From positions 22,581,704 through 22,645,703 of the forward strand of contig NC_088304.1 in the NCBI RefSeq assembly GCF_032854445.1: DNA of 64,000 bases, read 5' to 3'. This document shows positions 1 through 10,492 of this stretch, one piece after another. A program made the translations under genes and the position numbers. A model generated the notes under the pieces. It had not been told where the DNA came from, searched no databases, and saw nothing but the letters and a program-made list of their open reading frames with translations. Positions within the stretch are counted from its first letter, which is position 1, and each line of letters begins with the position of its first letter. This DNA comes from Liolophura sinensis. Lineage: Eukaryota; Mollusca; Polyplacophora; Chitonida; Chitonidae.

Positions 1-1130
1 GTAAAAACCTTTCCTGAATGTTTATACGTGTGCTTCAGCCAGCATACATGTGTGGGAGGTAAAACATGTCAGCATTATTACCAATACACCTTTCAATACA
101 TGAACTGAGCAACGTGGTAAAAACCTTTCCTGAATGTTTATACGTGTGCTCCAGCCAGCATACATGTGTGGGAGGTAAAACATGTCAGCATTATTACCAA
201 TATACCTTTCAATATATGAACTGAGCAACGTGGTAAAAACCATTCCTGAATGTTCATACGTGTGCTTCAGCCAGCATACATGTGTGGGAGGTAAAACATG
301 TCAGCATTATTACCAATATACCTTTCAATATATGAACTGAGCAACGTGGTAAAAACCTTTCCTGAATGTTTATACGTGTGCTTCAGCCAGCATACATGTG
401 TGGGAGGTAAAACATGTCAGCATTATTACCAATACACCTTTCAATACATGAAGTGATGAAAACCTTTCCTGAATGTTCATACGTGTGCTTCATCCAGCAT
501 ACATGTGTGGGAGGTAAAACATGTCAGCATTATTACCAATACACCTTTCAATACATGAAGTGATGAAAACCATTCCTGAATGTTCATACGTGTGCTTCAT
601 CCAGCATACATGTGTGGGAGGTAAAACATGTCAGCATTATTACCAATACACCTTTCAATACATGAAGTGATGAAAACCATTCCTGAATGTTCATACGTGT
701 GCTTCAGCCAGCATACATGTGTGGGAGGTAAAACATGTCAGCATTATTACCAATACACCTTTCAATACATGAAGTGAGCAACGTGATGAAAACCTTTCCT
801 GAATGTTCATACGTGTGCTTCATCCAGCATACATGTGTGGGAGGTAAAACATGTCAGCATTATTACCAATACACCTTTCAATACATGAACTGAGCAATGT
901 GGTGAAAACCTTTCCTGAATGTTCATATGTGTGCTTCAGCCAGCATACACATGTGGGAGGTAAAACATGTCAGCATTATTACCAATATACCTTTCAATAC
1001 ATGAACTTTGCCTCGATATGGCTGAAATATTGCCGATGTGGCGTTAAGCCATAATCATTTATTTATTTATTCAATACATGAAGTGAGTAACGTGGTTAAA
1101 ACCTTTCCTGAATGTTTCAATACATCTCGC
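1..1130. repeat. Tandem array, 116-bp unit (about 9 copies)
   Basis: Units start near AAAACCTTTCCTGAATG and contain ACGTGTGCTTCAGCCAGC and GGGAGGTAAAACATGTCAGC. Early units are 116 bp; later ones lose GCAACGTG and are shorter. The array runs off the left edge. The last unit is split by a short SINE tail at 1006-1069. Confidence 0.95.
1006..1069 (+). mobile_element. 5'-truncated SINE tail with 13-bp target-site duplication
   Basis: Contains GGCTGAAATATTGCCGATG and GGCGTTAAGCC followed by ATTT repeats, the 3' tail of a SINE type I associate with molluscs. It is flanked by TTCAATACATGAA at 993-1005 and 1070-1082, a direct repeat that does not fit the 116-bp period and so looks like a target-site duplication. 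Confidence 0.75.
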
Positions 1131-1175
1131 AATGTGCTGAATACAATTTTAATTTTGACCTCAAATGCAAAATCC

Positions 1176-1308
1176 GTGGGATGATCTGCCAGCAACCTGG
1201 GTTTCCTTCGGGTTCTGCCCAGTTTCCCCACACCATAATGCTGGGCACCATTGTATAAGTGAAATATTCTTGAGTATGGTGTAAAACACCAATCAAATAA
1301 ATAAATCA
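1176..1308 (+). mobile_element. SINE-A, 5'-truncated
   Basis: SINE-A central and 3' domain: TCTGCCAGCAACCTG, CACCATAATGCTGG, GTATAAGTGAAATATTCTTG, GGTGTAAAACACCAATCAAA and an AAATAAAT tail. The tRNA-derived head is missing. Confidence 0.9.
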
Positions 1309-2021
1309 AATGATAGACTGATGCATTGAACGGTCGTAAAATGTACAGGCTGATAAAGTATTAGATGTACACAAGTCCGTGCTGATGTAATGACAGCTAG
1401 CCATAAAGGAATGACTAGATAATCCCCCAGTAGATTAACAGGTTGTTAACTAGTAGTGTGCATAAACCTTAACACGCATTACACAGGTATTAGTCTCTCT
1501 GGCGGAATATTCCTGTTGAGTCCATGTGTGATATGAACCATAGTGCATCAGAACATATAAACTGAGGAAGCTGTTGGTCCTTGCTGCTCCTATCATCTTT
1601 TACTCAAAGCCTCTCCCACAACTCCCCTACCATCACCACCCCCTCCCACCCATTCACAACCCATTATTATCACCTCCTCCCATATTAATTGAACTATGAG
1701 CAAAGCTTAGGAGCTACATGTATATCCATATGCTAAGACTTGCAAATCTGAAGTCTGGCATACTGGAGTTGCAATCAAGCCTATTGATGGGTTGATGAGT
1801 TTACTGGGTGGAAAACAGAAATCAAACAAATTATTAATGAAATTGTTTGTTTGTTTGTTTTTTTTTTTTAATGCATGAATATCAACCTTCGTAATTTTAT
1901 AATATTACTGGTGAACCAGAAAGATCTGGTTGTATCTTGTCTGTAGGTCAAAGTGAAATCTCAAATCACATTAAATTTGGTGTGTTAGGTCAGACATCAC
2001 GCCCATACATATGTTGACACA

Positions 2022-2410
2022 TCTATACCACGCAGTGATGAGGTCACAAAAAGTAAAAGTATAACCTGACTTCTCGTTACAATAAGTGAAGGCTTACCTT
2101 TACTTATTTATAGCCTCTGTATACCATGCAGTGAAATGAGCTCGCTAAAAGTGAAGGCTTACCGTTACTTATTTATAGCCTCTGTATACCATGCAGTGAA
2201 ATGAGCTCGCTAAAAGTGAAGGCTTACCTTTACTTATTTATAGCCTCTGTATACCATGCAGTGAAATGAGCTCGCTAAAAGTGAAGGCTTACCTTTACTT
2301 ATTTATAGCCTCTGTATACCATGCAGTGAAATGAGCTCGCTAAAAGTGAAGGCTTACCTTTACTTATTTATAGCCTCTGTATACCATACAGTGAAATGAG
2401 CTCACCAAAA
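2022..2410. repeat. 65-bp tandem array made of E8 3' end plus donor
   Basis: Five near-identical 65-bp units start at 2086, 2151, 2216, 2281 and 2346, preceded by a diverged unit (2022-2085). The register continues into E8 itself (GTGAAGGCATACCTTTAAG at 2411). In gene sense each unit carries GGTATACAGAGGC, a 9-bp insertion, then AAAG|GTAAGC. The exon has GGTATACAGAGACTTAAAG|GTATGC. The array is therefore a chain of copies of the exon-intron boundary. Confidence 0.92.
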
Positions 2411-2416
2411 GTGAAG

Positions 2417-2422
2417 GCATAC
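2417..2422 (-). promoter_or_regulatory. E8 splice donor (GTATGC)
   Basis: The donor after YRDLK is AAG|GTATGC. It is a weaker match to consensus than the GTAAGC copies carried by the five 65-bp units immediately downstream. Confidence 0.8.
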
Positions 2423-2635
2423 CTTTAAGTCTCTGTATACCACAAAGCGATTGTGCATGTGCTCCAATCCTAACATGACTTCTGCTGCGTAGAACCGAAC
2501 CTCTTTTTCTGAGAAGACGCCGTGTTGAGATAGATGGTAGTGGAGGTCTCCACCATTCATTAGATCTAGGATGAAGCACAGCTTCTCAGGTGTTTGAAAT
2601 GCGTAGGTCATACACACAATAAATGGACTCCCCTC
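2423..2635 (-). CDS. GRK2: GRK2/3 exon E8 (kinase hinge to catalytic loop)
   Basis: 213 nt, 71 codons, acceptor CTGTTTCAG, donor GTATGC. It begins [18 protein letters not shown], continues through the hinge and helix D ([19 protein letters not shown]), helix E ([18 protein letters not shown]) and ends VVYRDLK. YRDLK is the AGC-kinase catalytic-loop motif with the catalytic-base Asp. If the donor is not used, translation adds VCLHFW and stops, giving a kinase truncated just after the catalytic loop. The acceptor is CAGGAG, so a second AG three bases in could drop the initial Glu, which would match the vertebrate length. The donor is abutted by a 65-bp tandem array made of copies of this exon's last bases and its donor. 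Confidence 0.97.
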
Positions 2636-2644
2636 CTGAAACAG
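2636..2644 (-). promoter_or_regulatory. E8 splice acceptor, NAGNAG type
   Basis: In gene sense the sequence is CTGTTTCAG|GAG|GGG. Both AGs keep the reading frame. Use of the first gives STG-EGSPF, of the second STG-GSPF. The vertebrate protein has STG-DCPF, the same length as the second form. GAG is usually a weak acceptor, so the first is the default call. Confidence 0.6.
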
Positions 2645-3051
2645 ATAATGGAAGTTGTGATGATAATGAAACAACAACAACAACATACATACATACATCT
2701 CTCATGGCTTCAGCTCAACACCGAAACTGATTTATCTTCTTGGGAGTTCCATTTTGGGACCAGGTTACAAATACTGGCTCATTTACAAATCAAGCACATG
2801 CAAACCAACAACAATGTTGAATTTTTACATACTTATTATGTATTTTAATAACATAAAAAATAATGACACAATCTTTTCATCAGTAAATTTCCTAGCAACG
2901 ATAGTAGGAAAGTCTAACAGAGACTGTTGATTACATCTAGTAGATAATGATTTCCTGTGTTGATAAACAGAGACCAGCAAAAACACCGGCTCAAGCGAGA
3001 CTCGCACTCATGACTTAGGGTGTCGAGCCAGATGGGAATGGCTTGTTTGTT

Positions 3052-3330
3052 AGAGTGAGTGAGTGAGTGAGTGCTTGGGGTTTAACGTCATGATCAACAA
3101 TTTTTCAGTCATATGACGAGAAAGGAATCCTTAGAGTGCATGTAATGTACCTCCTTGTTGCAGGACGGATTTCCACCACTCTTTTATCTAGTGCTGCTTT
3201 ACTGAGACGACTTACCGAAGGCAAGTCAGCCGCCCCGCTCCAGCCATTATACTTAAACGGGTCAAGCAGTCATTGCACTATCCCCTTCACGCTGAACGCC
3301 AAGCAAGGAACTTACAACTTCCTCTTTTAA
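3052..3330 (-). mobile_element. SINE-B, head-truncated
   Basis: GAGT-repeat tail, then GCTTGGGGTTTAACGTC, TTTTTCAGTCATATGACGA, CCTCCTTGTTGCAGGACGGA, CTTACCGAAGGCAAG and CTGAACGCCAAGCAAGGAA. The tRNA-like head seen in the copy at 61865-62209 is absent. Confidence 0.88.
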
Positions 3331-4109
3331 TTTATGTAATTTAAAAAGACCTATAAATTTACAATTCTGTTTGCTGCCAAAAACACAGTTTTTTTTTCTC
3401 TGGCAGGTCAAGGCAAACATTACAAAACAATGCAACAACAACATGTATTATCTATATGGGAAAAACAATTATTGATATTATTGCTGTTTATAAATATTCT
3501 ACTCTGGAAACGATGTATTAAAAAAAGAACGCTCAAATTTTTTTTTTACCCTGTAGGAATCAATCACGATAAAGTAAAGTTGTAAAAATGAAAATAAAAT
3601 TGAAAATCAAGGGCACTATAGAGCTTGTAAGTTTCTGAACCAGTTCACAATAAATCTTGTCTGCCAATCAAGGTTTGTTCCCCATCTGGCTGTCTAACTG
3701 GCCTCTCTGTGCACGGGCGGGCAATCTATTAAGCTGACAATTAACTGTTGGTGTGTGTGATGTGTCAGTCAACACTGGCCGTAAATCACAGTTACAAGCT
3801 GTTCCCAACTGTATTGGCTTCTGTGTTCACACAGAACGTTGTTAATAATATAAATTGGGCACATGACAGTAGGGATTTTAACTGGTCAATACAGTAATGA
3901 TAGGGACATCAATAACCATAAAAAATGCAGAAAAAACAATTATTTACTTTGGGAGAAAAATGAATTTAAATAAGTAGGTCAGTCATTATTTAAAACTTAA
4001 TTCCAGAAACTGTACAACAGGCCTTTTTTATTGATATGTATGACTGAATTTAATCAGTCCAAAAATCCTTGTGCATTTGGATCCATACTAGATAAATGGG
4101 AGAATTAAT

Positions 4110-6056
4110 CAAAGGTACATGTACATGTAGCCTCTCCTGTTGAGCTTTACACCCAACAAGGAACTTTTAGGGATGGCCTAAATGAGTGGGAAAGCTGGAT
4201 AAACCAAAGTACACGTAACCACTTCCATTGAGCTTCATGCCAAACAAGGAATTTTTAGGGATGGCCTGAATGAGTGGGAAAGCTGGATAAACCCAAGTAC
4301 ACGTAACCGCTTCCATTGAGCTTCATGCCAAACAAGGAATTTTTAGGGATGGCCTGAACGAGTGGGAAAGCTGGATAAAGCAAAGTATATGTAGCCTCTT
4401 CCATTGAGCTTTATGCCCAACAAGGAACTTTTAGGGATGGCCTAAATGAGTGGGGATGCTGGATAAACCAAAGTACACGTAACCGCTTCCACTGAGCTTC
4501 ATGCCAAACAAGGAATTTTTAGGGAAGGCCTAAATGAGTGGGAATGCCGGATAAACCAAAGTACACGTAACCGCTTCCATTGAGCTTCATGCCAAACAAG
4601 GAATTTTTAGGGATGGCCTGAACGAGTGGGAAAGCTGGATAAACCGAAGTACATGTAGCCTCCTCCATTGAGCTTTATGCCCAACAAGGAAATTTTAGGG
4701 ATGGCCTGAATGAGTGGGACAGCTGGATAAACTAAAGTACACGTAACCGCTTCCATTGAACTTCATGCAAAAAAACAAGGAATTTTTAGGCATGGCCTGA
4801 ATGGGTGGGACAGCTGGATAAACCAAAGTACACGTAACCGCTTCCATTGAGCTTCATGCCAAACAAGGAATTTTTAGGGATGGCCTGAATGAGTGGGGAA
4901 AGCTGGATAAACCAAAGTACACATAACCGCTTCCATTGAGCTTCATGCCAAACAAGGAACTTTTAAGAATGGCCCTGAATGAGGGAAAAGCTGGATTAAA
5001 ACAAACGCACACTTAGCTTCTTCCATTGAGCTTCATGCCCAACAAGGAATTTTTAAGGATGGCCTGAATGAGGGGAAAAAGCTTGATAAAGCAAAGTACA
5101 TGTAGCCTCTTCTGCTGAGCTTTATGCCCAACAAGGAATTTTTAGGGATGGCCTGGATGAGTGGGACAGCTGGATAAACTAAAGTACACATAACTGCTTC
5201 CATTGAGCTTCATGCCAAACAAGGAATTTTTAGGGATGGCCTGAATGAAGGAAAAAGCTGGATAAACCAAAGTATATGTAGTCTCTTCCACTGAGCTTTA
5301 TGGCCAACAAGGAACTTTTAAGAATGGCCTGAATGAGGGAAAAGCTGGATTAAAACAAATGCACACTTAGCTTCTTCCATTGAGCTTAATGCCCAACAAG
5401 GAATTTTTAAGGATGGCCTGAATGAGGGGAAAAAGCTTGATAAAGCAAAGTACATGTAGCCTCTTCTGCTGAGCTTTATGCCCAACAAGGAATTTTTAGG
5501 GATGGCCTGAATGAGTGGGACAGCTGGATAAACTTAAGTACACGTAACCGCTTCCATTGAGCTTCATGCCAAACAAGGAATTTTTAGGGATGGCCTGAAT
5601 GAGGGAAAAAGCTGGATAAACCAAAGTATATGTAGTCTCTTCCACTGAGCTTTATGGCCAACAAGGAACTTTTAAGGATGGCCTGAATGAGGGAAAAGCT
5701 GGATTAAAACAAATGCACACTTAGCTTCTTCCATTGAGCTTCATGCCAAACAAGGAATTTTTAAGGATGGCCTGAATGAGGGGAAAAAGCTGGATAAAGC
5801 AAACTACATGTAGCCTCTTCCATTGAGCTTTATGCCCAACAAGGAACTTTTAAGGATTGCCTGAATGAGGGAAAAGCTGGATTAAAACAAACGCACACTT
5901 AGCTTCTTCCATTGAGCTTAATGCCAACAAGCAATTTTTAAGGATGGCCCTGAATGAGGGAAAAGCTGGATTAAAACAAATGCACATGTACATGTGGCCT
6001 CTTCCATTGAGCTTCATGCTAACAAGGAATTTTTAGGGATGGCCTGAATGAGTAGG
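4110..6056. repeat. Tandem array, 88-bp unit (about 22 copies)
   Basis: The unit contains TTGAGCTTCATGCCAAACAA, GGAATTTTTAGGGATGGCCT and AGCTGGATAAACCAAAGTAC. Copies differ by a few per cent. From about 4950 onward two variant types (TTAAAACAAACGCACACTTAG and TACATGTAGCCTCTTC) alternate, giving a longer-period pattern. Confidence 0.95.
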
Positions 6057-6362
6057 AAACATTCACCTGGTACATGTATTACTTTACTTTTTTGCTGAAT
6101 GGGTTTCATGGCACACCCAAACAAAATTTCTGGTTCAAATGTGAGACAGAAGTTCTGTTATTGAGAGGGGCAAAATTCGTTAGACCTTCCTGAAAATCAC
6201 CCCCAATCACAGTGTACCAGATAATCTTCTTGACCAAAGTGGCAGTTGAACCATTCGGAACCGTCCGCAGATCACTGATGTCACTGGTCAACAGTCTGTC
6301 ATTCAAGCCAGTCATGCCTTACAAGAATTGAATGACCAATTGCTGCAGTACATGTATGTGTA

Positions 6363-6482
6363 AATTTATTTACTTGATTGGTGTTTATGCCGTACTCAAG
6401 AATATTTCACTTATACCATTGCAGCCAGCATTATGTGGAAGGAACCCACAACCTTTTGCAGGTTGCTGGCCAAGTAAGGCCG
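6363..6482 (-). mobile_element. SINE-A, head-truncated
   Basis: TTACTTGATTGGTGTTTATG, CGTACTCAAGAATATTTCAC, CAGCCAGCATTATG and GCAGGTTGCTGGC. Similar flanks (ATGTATGTGTAAATTTA on the left, GATGTGTGTAAATTTAA on the right) suggest an imperfect target-site duplication. Confidence 0.85.
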
Positions 6483-6512
6483 ATGTGTGTAAATTTAATT
6501 TATCTGAAAGTA

Positions 6513-6540
6513 TAAGTGAGTGAGTGCTTAGGGTTTAACG
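6513..6540 (-). mobile_element. SINE-B tail fragment
   Basis: GTGAGTGAGTGCTTAGGG followed by TTTAACG, only the extreme 3' end of SINE-B. Confidence 0.55.
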
Positions 6541-7134
6541 ATATATCGTTACGAGTATATCCTTACATTCTGACCTCATGTTATTCTCACCTCCATCAGT
6601 GATGGATCTAGGCCCTTTGTCCTATTCTTGGAATAGTCCTTATTGAATTTTTTGAAATATTTTTCGCCCAGTGCAGCGAGGTAAAACGGGCCAAAATAGT
6701 CAAGGGTTCTGAAGCCACAGATTTTGTGCATGCTTTCTGTGCATGTATCATAGTCGATGTTTGTATAAAATGTATATCACTGACATCTGAATTTAGCAGA
6801 GACTTGGATCAAACAATAGATTTAATATACATTTAAGTATTTATAAATAGATTTATTTTTCTTTCAGAAAATGCAAATTTTGAAAGTCATTAGAAAATTA
6901 GAAAAATTAAAGGTTGCCAAGTTTATTTGAAAGAGTCCATCTGACGGGCACAATGAGACCCTGTTTCCATCCTTATCCATGTACAGGTTTCACTGTACCA
7001 AATTGACAGCTGACAGACAATTATAGGATGCAAGAGTGTTTAGAAAGTAGACAAGGAAGAAAGAATAAACTTCTGTAGTCTGTGTGTGTGACCTTTAAAC
7101 AAGAATCTTGAAACTTAACTTTTGAGAGGAAAGA

Positions 7135-7158
7135 GAAAAAAAAAAAAAAAAAAAAAAA
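7135..7158. repeat. Poly-A tract
   Basis: An uninterrupted A run of about 20 in a 24-bp A-rich stretch, with no clear element attached. Confidence 0.9.
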
Positions 7159-8445
7159 CAGCCCGCACCCTTAAACCACTGGACAATCAATTGTTAAACT
7201 AATTCCAAGGTCAAGAAAATCTTTCAGCTAGAAATCAATTTGATTGTGGTGTCAATAGCAAAGCAGTTTATACAGTATGGCTTTCAGTGTAAAGTCCACC
7301 TCCTTATGGCAGCACATAAAGAACCAATCTAACAAAGCCATACTCTGCCAGCCGTGTTCGGTTCCAGCCAAGCAAGCGCCAGTCGCAGCTTTTGGGCGAC
7401 TCATGACTTCTGCCAATGGACTCTTGGAGGAAATGCTCATAAACTTGTGTATACATCTTCCTTACTTCTTTTCACCATCACCCACTCAATGCCATGTGAC
7501 TTGGTCAATTTTACAGTCCAAAAAAAAACAAGAAAAAAAATAAAGATTGCCTTCATTCTCATAAGAACAACCAATTCCAAGGGATCCACCTCTCAGAACT
7601 AAAATGGATTTTTCTTTTCAATGAAAAATTATGATGACGGAGACATATCTTAATGTAAACTGGTTTTGAATGAAAAGCCCTCTGAAGACACTGCTCACAT
7701 ATCAAGCAATAAAAGAACAATTCCGTAATGTGGAGGCAGTCATCTAGTTTTCTTTGAGTACCACAAATCAGTGTCCTGTGTAGATGTCTACTGATGTGGC
7801 ACATGAGCTATCAATAAGCCTGGAAGACTAAAACAGGAGTGAATCAATACTAAAAGTACAGAGAACACGAAGCCAGACTACTAGAGCATCACTTACACCG
7901 TGTTTTCTGATCTACATCCATCTTCTCAGCCTTTGAACTAGAGGCGGACAAAAGCAGAAAGCCTTAAAACCGACTGTCCTCTACCACCACTCCCCTCCCC
8001 ACTTCCTCTAGTAATCAGAAATCCATGGAAGCACAGTCTTTTTACACTGAGCGTGTTTATATTATGGGGTAAAGGTTTTCACTTGACAGGTCTAGCTGGC
8101 ACAAAGGACAGAGTGTACAATGCCTGCCTTATACCACACCATTATTAATAGTTATCACCTAGGAGAGTAGGAACAAAAGTTCACCATCAACTTATATGCC
8201 TACCAAAACTCGACTGTTAGTCCAAGACGGCTATGGTTATACATGAATTACCTCGACAGGCCCTCAGAAAGGCACCCAGCTGCACCAAGTATGGGGTCAC
8301 TCTTAATGCGTATGGCAAACATAATTAATGGAAGTCAAATAAACACTCATTCAGCATCATACAAGTACGGTACACACACCTGTAGGACATTTAGCACTGT
8401 TGTGTCCAGGCAGGCTTAATTCTCTAATACATGAAAATCTGATTA

Positions 8446-8586
8446 CTGTTTTATGCCGTACTTGTGTATATTTCACTTATACTTATGACGGTCAGCATTA
8501 TGGCGGGAGGAAACCGCATTGAATGCACTGAATGTGAGGGGAGCCCACAACCATCTAAAGGCTGCTGGCAGACTTTCCCACCTACA
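8446..8586 (-). mobile_element. SINE-A fused to the 15-bp array
   Basis: TTTTATGCCGTACTTGTGTA, ATTTCACTTATAC, GTCAGCATTATGGCGGGAGG, CTGCTGGCAGACTTTCCCAC. It stops where the GGTACC array begins 15 bp later. Confidence 0.85.
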
Positions 8587-8599
8587 TCACGCCCCTTAT

Positions 8600-8836
8600 T
8601 TCATGGTACCACTTCCCACAGTACCACTTCCCACAGTACCACTTCCCATGGTACCACTTCCCACGGTACCACTTCCCACGGTACCACTTCCCACTTCCCA
8701 TGGTACCACTTCCCACGGTACCACTTCCCATGGTACCACTTCCCACGGTACCACTTCCCATGGTACCACTTCCCACAGTACCACTTCCCATGGTACCACT
8801 TCCCACGGTACCACTTCCCATGGTACCACTTCCCAA
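8600..8836. repeat. Tandem array, 15-bp unit with KpnI sites (about 16 copies)
   Basis: The unit is GGTACCACTTCCCAC with variable bases before TACC, giving frequent GGTACC palindromes. The 15-bp (five-codon) period keeps several frames open on both strands, so the ORFs here are by-products. Confidence 0.95.
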
Positions 8837-10392
8837 GGCATCACAAATGATATGATCCAGTTTTACTTTTTGCCCTTTCAGGATTTTTCCTAAAACATTT
8901 TACACCAGTAAGCACCTCTGCCATCATCTGACAAAAACGAGCCATCTGACAACAAAACATTTTTTATCACCCTTTCCTATAAAAAAAATGACATCACTGT
9001 TGTATTGTTTACTGGGGTTCACAAGACAAAATATCTGTCTCACATCATTAGGGGTTCACAAATATGTGTTTTCTCATGTATGATCTATTTGTCGTTTGCT
9101 TTCTTTTTCCAAGAAAGAGCAGAATTTGTGTTGACCATCCAGAAGTTTTTAATGTCTCGGGTATTATCAATTATCGCCTTTGAATCCCTGAGGAGCCATA
9201 ATCTGCCAGCACAAGAGAACACCCACATTTTTAGAACACCACAAGGATTAGCAGACACATATTCAGGTAGAATGTCAAGGCTCAAGGTCGTTTGAGGGGT
9301 CAGGTACAAGAGCGCTTCATCAGGAAATCCCTAGGGTAGTGGCAACAATCCACTCTGGGTGTTAAAGTTTTAATGTTTTGTATGTAAAGGTCAGGCATTA
9401 AAATGTCCAGCCAATGTTCACATGGCAGATAGAGTTTGGTTATAAAAGGTAAAGGGACACTATAAAGATCACCCATACAAGAATCAATAATTTCTATTCA
9501 CCTACATGTACAAACAGACAGTTTGTCCTCGAGTGAAGGCACTTTGGTTTGCACACATGTACACGTATGAATGAGGCTTCCAACATTGTACTGCTGACGT
9601 CACCACCAGTTTGATTTCTCTTCAGACCGTTTAATGCCTTACTAACTTTTGTGATGTAAGATAATTTAAATCAAAATTATGCATACATTTAATATCATAG
9701 TTTAAAGTGGATAAAATTCCATTTAAACCTAAATTCATTTCTATATTAAATCTGATATTTTTAAACTCTTTCATATGTATACATATGTAAATGTACATCG
9801 CACATATTCACATGTCTGCCATCCTTTGAAGATATACATCTATACTATCAGATGCTGGCAATGTTTTACAAGTATACACATTTCTTTTTCAGGCATATGA
9901 ATGTTTTGTATAATTGGCAGGTGTGTCTTCTGAACGATTCGTGCAAACTGATAACTGTAACGGTCTTTCACTTCCTGTTTGTTTACCCACCTCACACAAT
10001 GAAGAGTTACAAAATACACCTAGCAACATGGGATTACGCGGGAGGATGACGTCCGCGCAAAGTGATGAGAGCGCTCAGATGTATGTACTTGGGTGCACGA
10101 AAGTAAATGTTGTCAAGTCACGTCAAGTGTTCATGTTCAGTGATTAGGAGAAGTAACACAAACCAGTATGATATGTTTCTTCATCAAGATGCCGTACCGA
10201 AAGCGATATGTACCTACATGAGGACAAGACATCCAACAATGCAATTCCGCAATAATCATAATCACCAAACCAAACTCACACCATGCATAAAGACAAACAC
10301 CAATTGACAAATACGTTCTTAAACAGATACCAAACAACACATACCTGTATATTATCAACAGACAGCAAGTATACTGTCATACAAGCACTTAC

Positions 10393-10492
10393 CCCTGTAC
10401 TAACAAGAGAAAGCATTATTCTCTCATTTAAAGCTAATGTTTCTCCGCCCCTCATTTTGATTCTTTTCTTATCCAGACATTTCATTGCATAC
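10393..10492 (-). CDS. GRK2: GRK2/3 exon E7 (kinase N-lobe, ATP lysine and helix C)
   Basis: 100 nt, acceptor TTGTTCCAG and donor GTAAGT. The first base completes Met, then 33 codons read [16 protein letters not shown] followed by [20 protein letters not shown] carries the ATP-positioning Lys (Lys220 in human GRK2) and LNERIML carries the helix-C Glu. The sequence is almost identical to vertebrate GRK2, the one variable spot being RGG against KQG. It ends in phase 0 with Gly. The next exon starts GSPFIVCM or EGSPFIVCM, depending on which of two adjacent acceptors is used. Confidence 0.97.

Larger units (their letters stand above)
1..2422 (-). other. Partial intron downstream of E8
   Basis: The stretch holds the 116-bp array (1-1130), a short SINE tail (1006-1069), a SINE-A (1176-1308), unique sequence with no coding potential (1309-2020, including a CT-rich stretch near 1600-1680 and a poly-T near 1860) and the 65-bp array (2022-2410). 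No exon carrying the PANILLD...DLGLACDF segment that follows YRDLK in this family was seen, so the next exon is outside the window. Confidence 0.8.
2636..10392 (-). other. Intron between E7 and E8 (7.8 kb)
   Basis: Contents: SINE-B (3052-3330), the 88-bp array (4110-6056), SINE-A copies (6363-6482 and 8446-8586), a SINE-B tail (6513-6540), a poly-A run (7135-7158) and the 15-bp array (8600-8836). The stretches 2640-3050, 3331-4105, 6056-6360, 6541-8440 and 8840-10390 are otherwise single-copy. They contain only short random ORFs, none with a recognisable domain. Confidence 0.85.

Noticed and set aside
2364-2579. Second minus-strand ORF overlapping E8
   Set aside because: It is a shadow frame of the kinase exon; the kinase frame matches GRK2/3 throughout.
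8464-8893. Two overlapping plus ORFs rich in His/Thr/Ser or Pro repeats
   Set aside because: Caused by the 15-bp array; mirrored by two open frames on the other strand.
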